A stretch of 11,332 nt of DNA from Rodentolepis nana (taxonomy: Eukaryota > Platyhelminthes > Cestoda > Cyclophyllidea > Hymenolepididae), in the NCBI GenBank assembly GCA_900617975.1, contig UZAE01014909.1, positions 1-11,332 on the forward strand, written 5' to 3'. Below are positions 1-7,981 of this stretch, piece by piece. The notes under the pieces were generated by a model. That model was not told where the DNA came from. It saw only the letters and a program-made list of their open reading frames with translations, and did no database searches. The position numbers and the translations under genes are program-made. The stretch's first letter is position 1. Every line of letters begins with the position of its first letter.

Positions 1-124
1 TAAATTATTATTAATACATGATTAAGGTCTAAATATTGTCTCAGATTCTAGAAAAACATTAATCAGCGTTTAATTGTGCAAAGGAATAATGTTTTTCAAA
101 TCTGTTCAAGTAATTTACCGTTAA

Positions 125-292
125 CATTTTGGCACAGAGCATATTTTGAATGTTTCCTCTTCACCTCGGAGAAGAAACGGCGTCAGAATGTGCTCCAATT
201 TAGAAAAAGTTGTCTACGACAACTTTGACTATAACAATGGCACTCAATCTGGAACTAGTACATGTCGCTTAAAAATGGGCCGATGTAATTGA
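125..292 (+). pseudogene. Possible last exon of an upstream VAL/CAP-family paralog
   Basis: One frame is open from 125 to a TGA at 290-292. Its last part reads NLEK...NNGTQSGTSTCRLKMGRC, which can be laid against the final exon of the VAL gene at 1565-1673 (DLEA...ENGTSCSNCPEGTHCKDKLC): a Leu-Glu pair, an N-G-T triplet, then a G-T, a Cys and a final Cys in the same order. Two AATAAA signals follow 44-56 bases after the stop. This would make it the tail of a gene in tandem with the VAL gene at 887. The resemblance is short and several cysteines are missing; a chance match is quite possible. The window edge hides any earlier exons. Confidence 0.25.
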
Positions 293-453
293 ATATTATA
301 ATATAATTTGAAATTTCAATTGTATATTTCTAAATAATAAATAATAAATTGTTTTCAGAAAAGCACAATGTTTTGCGTCACAGATTGACAAAATTCTTGC
401 ATGCTAATTGAATATTATAAAAATATGTGAAATTTCAATAGTATATTTCTAAA
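286..453. repeat. Direct repeat R1: 286-334 and 405-453
   Basis: The 49-base stretch beginning TAATTGAATATTATAA at 286 recurs at 405 with roughly five differences. The first copy overlaps the stop codon of the possible upstream exon. R1 is interleaved with repeat R2, which points to a tandem duplication of about 119 bp that was later interrupted. Confidence 0.85.
336..348 (+). terminator. Pair of AATAAA polyadenylation signals
   Basis: AATAAA occurs at 336-341 and 343-348, shortly after the stop of the possible upstream exon. The second is inside repeat R2. In such AT-rich DNA these hexamers are common by chance, so their use depends on the upstream exon being real. Confidence 0.25.
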
Positions 454-694
454 GATGACTCAATATTTTGATTATACTGGTTTTCCATACTTCCTTGTGC
501 GGTGGCATTTCAACTCTAATCTGTACTAACAAACTATTCCCATCGCGGTCAATCTCTCACGCACATTGCAACTCACTAATCGAGTTAAAAATTTTGCACA
601 ATTATCATCAAAGTTGATTACCTTGAATGAATAAATTGCTTTCAGAAAAGCACAATGTTTTGCGTCACTGATTGTCAAAACCTTTGCATGCTAA
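343..694. repeat. Direct repeat R2: 343-407 and 630-694
   Basis: Two 65-base copies, both containing TTTCAGAAAAGCACAATG and ending GCATGCTAA, differ at about six positions. If R1 and R2 were duplicated together, the second R2 should begin near 462; it begins at 630. About 168 bases (roughly 462-629) therefore look inserted between the duplicated halves. The second copy ends about 190 bases upstream of the VAL start codon. Confidence 0.85.
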
Positions 695-842
695 AGCAGC
701 GAATCGCCTAATATGCTGCTTTATCTCACTATTGCCTATTTTAAGAGCGCATATGTATATTATACGTTGGCTGTTATTGGGCACCAATGTTTTATGTAAC
801 GAATTATTGTGCATAAATTTACCATTAGATTGAAATACAGCA

Positions 843-872
843 TATAAGGCGCTTTGCACACGTTCTCAGGCG
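843..872 (+). promoter_or_regulatory. Core promoter of the VAL gene: TATA box plus conserved 16-base box
   Basis: TATAAG at 843-848 lies 44 bases before the start codon at 887. It is followed at 857-872 by CACACGTTCTCAGGCG. The same pair, in the same order and spacing, occurs before both other VAL copies: TATAAG 9650 with the box at 9662-9677 (identical), and minus-strand TATAAG 5037-5032 with the box at 5023-5008 (two differences). With a TATA box about 30 bases upstream of transcription start, the start would fall just after the box and the 5' leader would be only about 10-20 bases. Confidence 0.65.
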
Positions 873-886
873 TTTGAGTTGCCATA

Positions 887-1673
887 ATGCTAATAATAAT
901 CACCCTTTTGGTCTATGTCTATCCCATCTGTACTCATGAGATGAATGAGGAACTTCGTAAAGAAGTCTTAGACAATCATAATGCTGTTCGAAGGGATCTT
1001 GCACATTCAGCAACGAATATGATGGCCATGGTAATTTATAAATTCTCTTACATTATGCTTCCATTTACCAACTAATAATTTCAATCCCATCTGCAGAAAT
1101 ATAGTCAATCTTTGGAAGTCTTGGCTGATAAAACTGCTAAGACATGCAAAAATGAAACAATTCAGGGTCGAAATACCTAATGTCATCTACGAGCTCGAAA
1201 CTGTCAATTTTACAAATGTTGTCAATAAATGGTTCCAGACTTTATTATATTACAACAAAGAACTTAACGCTTGTGAAGAGGGACAGTCTTGCCATCCCTT
1301 CATGAACGTAAGTTGTTTCGAAGCATAATTATATTTTCTAATCAAAAATGTATGAATGATTTCTGAATTAGATGATTTGGGCACCTTCCTATGAAGTTGG
1401 ATGTGCATATCATCTATGTGATGATCATTTTAAAGATTTGGAGCCTCCTGTATATCTGTATGTTTGCGAATATCAAATTGCGTAAGTTTTTCACAGAATT
1501 AACCAATATCAAATGAAAGTTAATCTAATAAAATATTAAAAATATCTACACTTTTGCATTAAAGCGCCGATCTCGAGGCATGTGCATCGTTTGAAAATGG
1601 TACGAGTTGCAGTAATTGCCCAGAAGGAACCCATTGTAAGGACAAATTGTGCCATGCTGGTCCTGGCAACTAG
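887..1673 (+). CDS. Venom allergen-like (VAL) CAP-superfamily secreted protein, four exons, frameshift in exon 2
   Basis: The exon model is 887-1030, 1097-1307, 1372-1481 and 1565-1673, with GT-AG introns of 66, 64 and 83 bases. Exon 1 encodes a hydrophobic signal peptide (MLIIITLLVYVYPICTHE) and the CAP opening DNHNAVRR. Exon 2 holds YSQSLEVLADKTAKTC and, after the break, a W...YY segment and the start of the CAP1 region. Exon 3 begins MIWAPSYEVGC and ends with the CAP2-like YVCEY. Exon 4 gives the cysteine-rich tail C-S-N-C-P-E-G-T-H-C ending at TAG 1671-1673. Total length is about 190 residues, usual for single-CAP proteins. CAP proteins are extracellular and disulphide-rich; several bind lipids, and in parasites they are secreted, but the role of this one cannot be read here. 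In exon 2 the frame meets TAA at 1178-1180 while similarity continues in the +1 frame from 1176, so exon 2 (211 bases) is one base out of frame. That means either a pseudogene or a sequencing error; without it the product would stop at 75 residues. The His of the usual GHYTQ motif is replaced by Pro, with a His one residue earlier. Confidence 0.8.
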
Positions 1674-1730
1674 ACAGAAAGTGCAAAACTGTCAATGAAT
1701 GAACCGATGACACTTCCATGTTACTTTCAA

Positions 1731-1736
1731 ATTAAA
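1731..1736 (+). terminator. ATTAAA variant polyadenylation signal of the VAL gene
   Basis: ATTAAA lies 58 bases after the TAG, followed by T/G-rich sequence (TTGGTTTTATTTGTTTGTTT), a usual layout for a cleavage site. No AATAAA is closer. Confidence 0.4.
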
Positions 1737-1740
1737 AAAT

Positions 1741-3411
1741 TAAATAGAATTGGTTTTATTTGTTTGTTTCATTTATTATGCACATCCGACATTATTGTTT
1801 TATCAGTGATTGGGTTACTTATATCTTTATTTTTTTGAGATTCATTTTGTATATCTGCAAATTGCTTGAGAATATATAGATAAAGTACAAGTTATTCCAA
1901 CACATCAGGCGCAGGACACTTTACATTCCATTTTACATTATGGTGTTCTTCTGATCAGTTGTCCCCTCTCTATTGCTGTAGCTAACCGTGCGAAAGCGAG
2001 ATAAAAGGCAGGGCTGAGCAAGAGTTTTTTTTAGTTTTTTGTGGACCTGAAGGAGATGATTCTATGTTCTCATTAATGGTGTTCAATAAAGATACTACTT
2101 CACTTGGAGTACATTCGCATTCAAAATATTGCCTAAAGTAGTACAAAATCTTTCGATTTCTATGTATTCATAATTTTCCATTACCTATGTTTACAAAAAT
2201 TTCGTTGTTTTTAATCATCAGATTATTCATATTCATGTGAAAGTAAATGAAATGCCAGCAATCAATTTTGGACATATGAAAAGGACACATAATATTAAAT
2301 GCTTTTGGAATGAGCTGGTATTTAAAAGTACAGCTAATTTCGACATATAGAGAAGCTAAGAAGAGAAACTGCATGCGTTGTTCAACCAATTATCTTTTGA
2401 CTGTCTACATTATAAGTTGTAATAAATCGTTTCCATTTCCAGCAATGCAAGGTATCATGACGAACCAAAGCAGTTAAATAAAGGAAGTTGAACATTCATT
2501 TTAGCAGTTTTACAAATCCAAAGCGAACAACACCATCATTATCAGAATTTCATACTGAACTAGCATTTCCAGTAAGAATTTGATTAACACTTACACCCTG
2601 TCATATTTCCAACCTACAACGACCTTTCTTACTCTCAATATTTATGCAATATACATTGATTGATGTAACAGCGCTGTAAACGTCATGGAAAACTCTAATC
2701 ATTTCTCACAATCAAATGTTAATCAATCGCACAACGATATCCCCATCGTTGATCGATAGTAAATTCAACTGTGCACTCAAGTTGCATTTACAATAGTTAC
2801 GTTGAAAAAAACAAATTTGCCTGAAAAGTAGTTATTTATAAGAGCTGTGTAAGTTTAAATAAGCGAAATTAGATTTAAATGATTTAAAACCAGTTACTTT
2901 GGAAATTTACAAATTCAGGTAATTTTTATATTCTCCACATTATGGTTTCTCAAACAAATTTTAGTACTTTATACCAATTACTTCACTTTAATGAAAATTC
3001 GAACTTAACTAACCATACAAGTAACTGTGCAAAATTTACGTTAATAAGTACATGACGAGTTTAAAGAGTGAGAAACAGGGAAGAGAATTTGATGGAACTC
3101 CTGATGAGGCTATTTGACTGCGCATGGTTGGTGGAGTGGTGTTCGCAATGCCTCTCATCAACAACAAAGTTGTGTAAAGTGAGAATATTGATGTTTGAAC
3201 TAACCACGAGGAAGTCCACTCAACTTCGGCTAAATGAACTGAAAAGCTTTGTTAACGTTTCATTGAATGCCTGTAGAAGTCACTTCCTTTGATACAAATA
3301 GAATGGAAGAGTTTTCCAATCTGCCTCAAATAAATTTAGTCACTTCAATTTTAAAAATGTAGTATTTGAAAGTACTTATTATAAGTAAATTTGCGAATTG
3401 ATTGGTCGGCC
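1741..3411. other. Long stretch without a recognisable gene
   Basis: About 1.7 kb of AT-rich DNA. I found no VAL promoter box, no Jockey similarity and no convincing exon. A modest open frame (minus strand, 2168-2389, 73 codons) and one on the plus strand (3068-3292, 74 codons) have no recognisable motif and no clear splice context. The only structured patch is the LTR-like segment near 1944-2113. Confidence 0.6.
1944..2113 (+). mobile_element. Possible solo-LTR remnant
   Basis: The segment can be bounded by TGT (1944) and ACA (2111-2113). It contains a TATA-like ATAAAAGG at 2001-2008 and AATAAA at 2085-2090, about 85 bases apart. TATA followed closely by a polyadenylation signal is the plan of a retrotransposon LTR. 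No target-site duplication is visible and no second LTR or internal region is in the window. It could equally be a small gene's promoter or chance. Confidence 0.2.
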
Positions 3412-3415
3412 TTAC

Positions 3416-3533
3416 TTTTTAAATCGATGTACACGGATTCCGTTTTCCCTCAGCTTTGTTCGAAAGATTTCAAAGGGCTTGTGCATCGGTTGTTCTTTGA
3501 CTCGATCATGTGGAGGTAAATGAAACGTCAGAT
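3416..3533 (-). other. Candidate internal exon of an unrecognised gene
   Basis: On the minus strand a pyrimidine-rich acceptor ending TTGACTTGTGCAG precedes 3533, and GTAAGG follows 3416. The 118 bases between are open in one frame and contain FEIFRTKLRENGIRVHRFK, which has the amino-acid mix of a real protein rather than of translated AT-rich DNA. I recognise no family and found no partner exons on either side with confidence. It may be a relic or chance. Confidence 0.15.
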
Positions 3534-3660
3534 CTGCACAAGTCAAGCAGGAAAGGAATTTTATGTGTAACGTGAATGAGCTGAAATCTAAAAATGCAAC
3601 TAAATTAGAGCTATGAAGTAATGAAGAGCAGAAAATGCCAATGTTGTGCAATGGATTCCC

Positions 3661-4330
3661 TCACGTGCTTACGAATTCACTTCTTTTTTAGAAATAATAG
3701 ATTCATTTGACCTAAGTCTGCTATGTTAACTACGTATCGTTTCAGGATATCATGCTGAACTTGATTTAAAATTTGAATTTAAAAAATCAAGTACTGTTGA
3801 ATAGGTATTTTCTTTTAATTCTCTACTCCATCATGTTTCCATTTAATAGCAATATTTTCTGTAATTTGCATTAATTGAATGATAATCTTTATAACAACAG
3901 ATTTATTGCTTGTGGACATAATATCACAAACAATAATAATATTAATATGGCAAACTCTGATAAAATAGTAGTACCGGATATGCATAATGAATTAAATAAA
4001 CTGTTAAAAATCATTTAGTCAAATTAATTAATTGTTGTGCTTTAATTAGATCAGGTTCCTTATATTTCTCATTTCACCTTTTAAATCACATGTTTTAAAC
4101 TTTCTTAAGGCCATTTCTATTAGTAATATTGATTGTAGTATTAGTAGTATTGATTGAATACCACTCGACATAATGATACGAAAAGTAATCATTATAATAC
4201 GACTGACTCTTATAAAATAACGAAATTAAAATTGCATAATGAATAAAATAAACTAATAGTATCAATTCAAATAACTCAGTTCTTTTAAAAGTCACATATA
4301 ATTGTCATTGATTGGCAGACCCATACTATA
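3661..4330. other. AT-rich intergenic stretch, nothing recognised
   Basis: This stretch lies downstream of the minus-strand VAL paralog. It has a 66-codon minus-strand open frame (4295-4095) with one hydrophobic stretch and Asn/Thr-rich low complexity, which I take as chance. No canonical polyadenylation signal for the paralog stands out. Confidence 0.5.
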
Positions 4331-4336
4331 TCCTCC

Positions 4337-4994
4337 CTAGATGTGAGCATGACGCACTTTGTCATCCCATTTTGTTCCTGTAGGACACCCCTTTATAAAC
4401 TAAAACAAAGAAGTACACAATTGAACAATTTCATAGAAGAAATTTTAATTTGGCAATAGATTATTTGGTGTAAATCTTGCAATACCCATACTGATAAACA
4501 TACATATACATATATTGCGGATAATTGTCGTCACCCAACAACCGTTTAAAGGGATCCAAATCATCTCGTTAAAAACCTTAAAATGTTTATGAATTGAAAA
4601 TGTAATTGAGCGTCAAATTAACTCACGCTTATGAAATGGAGGCTGAATTGTCCGCTTTCACTATCGTTAAGATCGAGGTTGCAGAATTGCATATCCATGA
4701 GCCATTTAAAGATAATGTTTGAATAGAGAGACCGTGAGTTACATAAGTATTTCGTCGTTTGAGAAGATTTGTCAGCCAAGACTTTCCATGTGTTATTGTA
4801 TTTCTGCAGACTGAGATGAATTCATGAACGAGAAAATGCACTCAAATTGCAAAGGTTTTAGGGAAATTTCTTTCGCTAGCATATTTGAAGCCAAAACGAA
4901 CACGATTTTCATTGTCTTCGAAACTGATTCGGATTGGAGCGTGCAAGAGTAAAGAAGGGGTAGAAATAAGCCAGCAAGTAGACCGTTTTAGCAT
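4337..4994 (-). CDS. Divergent VAL/CAP-family paralog, four exons, cysteine-poor
   Basis: Read on the minus strand, exons 4994-4851, 4803-4627, 4564-4481 and 4399-4337 match the VAL gene at 887 exon by exon. Exon 1 is 144 bases in both. Introns are 47, 62 and 81 bases (66, 64 and 83 there). Matching landmarks are EDNENRVR for DNHNAVRR, KY-N-N-T-W-K-VLADK for KYSQSLEVLADK, MIW opening exon 3, and CPTGTKWDDKVRHA for CPEGTHCKDKLCHA before the stop at 4337-4339. All four exons are open and in one frame, about 155 residues, provided introns 1 and 3 use GC donors (GCAATT at 4850, GCAAGA at 4480); intron 2 has GTGAGT. Exon 2 is 34 bases shorter than its partner. Most family cysteines are replaced (in the tail, Cys to Trp and Cys to Arg), so the CAP disulphides could not form as usual. 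It is either a degenerating copy that happens to lack stops or a gene drifting to a new role. The signal peptide is weak. Confidence 0.6.
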
Positions 4995-5007
4995 ATTGCA
5001 TATTAGT

Positions 5008-5037
5008 CGCCTGAGAATGTGTACGAAGTCTCTTATA
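5008..5037 (-). promoter_or_regulatory. Core promoter of the minus-strand VAL paralog
   Basis: On the minus strand TATAAG occupies 5037-5032, 43 bases before the ATG at 4994, and the conserved box 5023-5008 reads TACACATTCTCAGGCG. Further upstream, CGAATTATTTTGCAGAAATTTACCATTGG (about 5080-5052) still matches the region before the TATA box of the VAL gene at 887. The match fades by about 5105 and retrotransposon sequence starts at about 5118. Confidence 0.6.
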
Positions 5038-5117
5038 TGCTTCAGTTCAATCCAATGGTAAATTTCTGCAAAATAATTCGCTCCGAACACAGCACATTAC
5101 TGCCTCAAATTTGCTGG

Positions 5118-6121
5118 CATATTTGCACTACAATGAAACCAGAACAACTCCTGGCTTGCTCCTGGCTTTAAGCGACATCAGCGAGCATATACGCCTCAAA
5201 ATAATTGAGGATCCTCGTTCTGGTCACAAACGAGTCATTACTTAAAATAAAGCGGGATGCCCTTCGCAACACTGCTGATCAGACTGGAAGAATGGAAGAC
5301 GTACAAGCCTGGAGACGACAATCAGCTGTCCTAAGGCAAGCCATCTTACAAGCAATACGGACTTCCTTCGACAACTTCATCTCAAATATCAACTATGATA
5401 GTGATAGCCAACGCACTTTCAAATTCCTTGGTAACCTCCAAAATAACAGGGAAAGACTCAAGAAAGAACAAATACGTTAAAAAAACAAACTGCTTACCAC
5501 CGACGCCGAATGGAACCAAAAGCCATGGAAACCAAGCTGACGCTTTTCAATAAAATCTGGGAGACGAGTCTTGTTCCTAACCAATGGAAAGCGGCCATAG
5601 TAATACCATTACTAAAAAGGGCAAAGACCCTAGCAACTTTGACAACTATAAGTCTATCTCCATCACAAGCGTGTTGACTAAACTTATGGAAAGAATAATT
5701 TACAGGAGGCTGACTTGATTTCTTGTGACCACCAATATTCTTAGGAGTGAAAAAGCAGGTTTTAGGCCGCAAAGATCAACGAACCAACAAGTAGCTACTT
5801 TCTCCCAACACATCAAAGATTCCCTTGATGCAAGAAATACTCTTACGGATGTTTACGTTGATTTCAAATTAGCATAGGACTTAGTATGGATAGAGAAGGT
5901 AATTCTAAAATTGGCAAAGATTGGTATTAAGCATTACGTGCTAAGCTGGTTCAAAGCATTCATTGGACAAAGAACATGTAAAATCAGATATGAAAATGCT
6001 CCATCAAAATCCAATCTATTACAAACAGGCCTTTCACAGGGAGCTGTCACAAGCTACACTCTTTTCAATGTCTTCATCAATGACATAGCCGAATTGGTAC
6101 AGACAGTCACGATCATCAACT
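5118..6121 (+). mobile_element. Jockey-type LINE fragment A: endonuclease end and reverse transcriptase
   Basis: Homology to the endonuclease copy at 10903 begins at about 5118. The first part encodes the end of the APE-type endonuclease (LHYNETRTTPG..., GHK at 5222-5230); the usual T-P-D is T-P-G here. Near 5241-5250 about 255-260 bases present in the other copy are missing, and the sequence jumps to the linker beginning RDALRNTADQTGRMED. From 5641 one frame carries reverse transcriptase motifs: SITSVLTKLMERII, AGFRPQRSTNQQVA, the motif A VDFK (Asp at 5860-5862) and QGAVTS (about 6037-6054). That frame is broken by TGA 5716-5718 and TAG 5875-5877, the latter inside motif A. The fragment stops at the N at 6122. 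It is a dead, 5'-truncated copy. Confidence 0.85.
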
Positions 6122-6369
6122 NAGACTCAAGAAAGAACAAATACGTTAAAAAAACAAACTGCTTACCACCGACGCCGAATGGAACCAAAAGCCATGGAAA
6201 CCAAGCTGACGCTTTTCAATAAAATCTGGGAGACGAGTCTTGTTCCTAACCAATGGAAAGCGGCCATAGTAATACCATTACTAAAAAGGGCAAAGACCCT
6301 AGCAACTTTGACAACTATNAGTGCACTTTAACTACTAGCAAACTGGTGCCACAACAATCAAATGGTAAN
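6122..6369 (+). other. Short duplicated contig-end pieces between single Ns
   Basis: Between Ns at 6122 and 6319, bases 6123-6318 repeat 5454-5649 with no difference that I can see (196 bases). Between Ns at 6319 and 6369, the 49 bases 6320-6368 match the later reverse transcriptase region (LLANW...NN, compare about 8343-8391) and do not continue the preceding piece. Both read as assembly fragments, not as separate insertions. Confidence 0.7.
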
Positions 6370-6585
6370 AGCAGACGCTAAAATGCAGCAAAAATGAGCA
6401 GCAATTGATTTTGTCCATTTCTGCCGGCGTTGTGCAATTCCAAGTAAAAAATACATAGTTGAAATTATTCGCCATAGAGTTTGGAGAAATTATAAATGCC
6501 ATATAAAATACTTAAAGCGAAAATTGTACAATGGCCAGTCTGTCAATAACAGAATTAGTCAATTGAGTCCAAAAATATTCTTAAC
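6370..6585. other. Unassigned block between an N and Jockey fragment B
   Basis: These ~215 bases match none of the other Jockey pieces in the window and none of the VAL copies. A plus-strand frame from 6524 runs on into the Jockey sequence without a stop, but I see no family motif. It may be flanking DNA of another insertion brought here by the assembly. Confidence 0.4.
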
Positions 6586-6830
6586 AATGAATAAGCAGGT
6601 TTTCGATCACAAATATCAACTCACGTATAAGTGGCCGCTTTCTCCCAGCACATCAAAGATGCCCTTGACGCAAGAAATACCCTTACGGCTGTTTTCGTCG
6701 ATTTCAAATCATCATATGACTTAGTATGGAAAGAGAAGCTAATTTGAAAATTGGCAACGATTGGTATTAAGCATAACATGCTAGACTGGATAAAAGCATT
6801 TATTGAACAAAGATCATGTAATTGATAAAA

Positions 6831-6979
6831 ATGCTCTATCAAAATCCAATCTTTTACAAACAGGTCTTGATGTACAAAGATCATGTAAAGTCAGATATGG
6901 AAATGATCTATCAGATGCAATCTTTTACAAACAGGCCTGAAATGCTCTATCAAAATCCAATCCTTTACAAACAGGCCTT
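6831..6979 (+). repeat. Three local copies of a ~37-base Jockey segment
   Basis: Copies at 6831-6868, 6903-6938 and 6942-6979 share ATG(C/A)TCTATCA and CTTTACAAACAGG(C/T)CT. A flanking motif, CAAAGATCATGTAA, is also present twice (6808 and 6875 areas). In fragments A and C the segment occurs once. The copies are joined at irregular points, so this is not a clean tandem array. Confidence 0.85.
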
Positions 6980-7435
6980 TCACAGGGTTCAATGTCTTCA
7001 TCAATGACATAGCCGAATCGGTACAGAAAGTCACAGGATCAAGTGCTTACTCTATGCAGATGATCTTGATCTATGGCATTTCGCCCCTTAGAAAAACGTT
7101 CGGGAGAGGACGGAGAGTGTCCTAAATTCTGCACTAAAACAACTAGCAAACTGGTGCAATAACAATGGAATTGTAATCAACGCGCGAAAACTGAATTTCA
7201 AACATTATTTAGCCCCTCACAGCATAAACCTGCTTCTAAGGTACAAGGATACTACCATAGAAAAAGCCAATGAGTTAACTTATCTCAGAATGACGTTTAA
7301 TACCAAGCAAACATGGAAAAGTCATATTGCTAAAATAGCAGAACGAATCTTAAATAGACTGAATGTGTTGAACCATTTTGCTGGTAGCGCATGGGTCTGT
7401 GCACGCTCAGCTCTCAACACCACTTACAAGATGTT

Positions 7436-7497
7436 TATTCAGCCAATAATGTTGTATTGCTGTGAAATATTCAGCCAATAATGTTGTATTGCTGTGA
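7436..7497 (+). repeat. Tandem duplication, 32-base unit
   Basis: TATTCAGCCAATAATGTTGT and the following TTGCTGTGA-type bases occur at 7436-7465 and again at 7468-7497, separated by AA. The duplication is within the Jockey thumb-region coding sequence (KMFIQPIMLYCCE) and breaks the frame. Confidence 0.9.
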
Positions 7498-7734
7498 GCC
7501 ACTCATGATATCAACAGAGGTGGCTCACAAACCACTCGAGAAGGCACATAACCAAGCATTACGACTAATTACTGGAGGGATAAAATCAACACCCATTGAT
7601 GCAATGCTCCTAGTTACAGGATCCACTACAATATGTTCCCTTATCAAGGAAAAGGCCTTGATCCTGTATGAGAAGCTAACTGCGCATTCACATGGATAAG
7701 TTCTTCAGCACTTATGAGAATAGGCAAAAAGACN

Positions 7735-7980
7735 TTACAGGAAGTACCACAATATGTTCCCTTAACAAAGAAAAGGCCTTGATCCTGTATGAGAAGCTAA
7801 CTGCGCATTCACATGGATAAGTTCTTCAGCACTTATGAGAATAGGCAAAAAGACATCTGAAAAGACAATCTTGTCTAATATAGAAAGCCATTGAACAGAA
7901 GAAAGAATTACAAATCGATGAAAAACCTAAAAGCCTCTCTCTCCCCATGACCCCATTAGCAGACACTGATGTGGTGTGCT
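7735..7980 (+). mobile_element. Jockey-type piece after an N: repeat of 7614-7733, then extension
   Basis: Bases 7735-7854 repeat 7614-7733, with differences only in the first ~30 bases and identity after that. The sequence then continues to 7980 with coding-like stretches such as QIDEKPKSL and PLADTDVV, consistent with the region after the reverse transcriptase. It ends at the N at 7981. Probably the true continuation of fragment B, overlapping rather than repeating it. Confidence 0.7.
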
Positions 7981-7981
7981 N

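Larger units (their letters stand above)
6590..7733 (+). mobile_element. Jockey-type LINE fragment B: reverse transcriptase to the post-RT region
   Basis: A second, clearly diverged copy runs from the NKQVFDHK stretch (equivalent to AGFRPQ) through a broken motif A (VDFKSSYD). Then come three scrambled repeats of a short segment, with the motif B region QGAVTS largely lost. The catalytic YADD is intact at 7053-7064. The thumb region follows (TWKSHIAKIAER, GSAWVCARSALNTTYK), then AHNQALRLITGGIKSTPIDA from about 7532. Several frameshifts and stops break it, and a 30-base segment is duplicated at 7436-7497. It ends at the N at 7734. Confidence 0.8.

Noticed and set aside
665..859. 64-codon minus-strand frame upstream of the VAL gene
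   Set aside because: It is antisense to the repeat R2 and the VAL promoter, with no motif.
2168..2389. 73-codon minus-strand frame with a hydrophobic stretch
   Set aside because: It has no recognisable domain, splice sites or promoter; hydrophobic codons are expected in T-rich DNA.
3068..3292. 74-codon plus-strand frame
   Set aside because: No family resemblance or promoter; the opposite strand is also open there, which argues for chance.
4629..4841. 70-codon minus-strand frame beginning in intron 1 of the VAL paralog
   Set aside because: It runs from intron into exon 2 in a frame different from the exon-to-exon reading that matches the VAL gene.
5494..5772. 92-codon minus-strand frame
   Set aside because: It is antisense to the reverse transcriptase of fragment A, whose plus-strand frame carries the known motifs.
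5911..6222. Apparent 103-residue protein starting MAKIGIKHY
   Set aside because: The Met is internal to the Jockey reverse transcriptase, just after the TAG at 5875-5877, and the end is an artefact of the N and the duplicated contig end.
6621..6884. 87-codon minus-strand frame
   Set aside because: It is antisense to fragment B.
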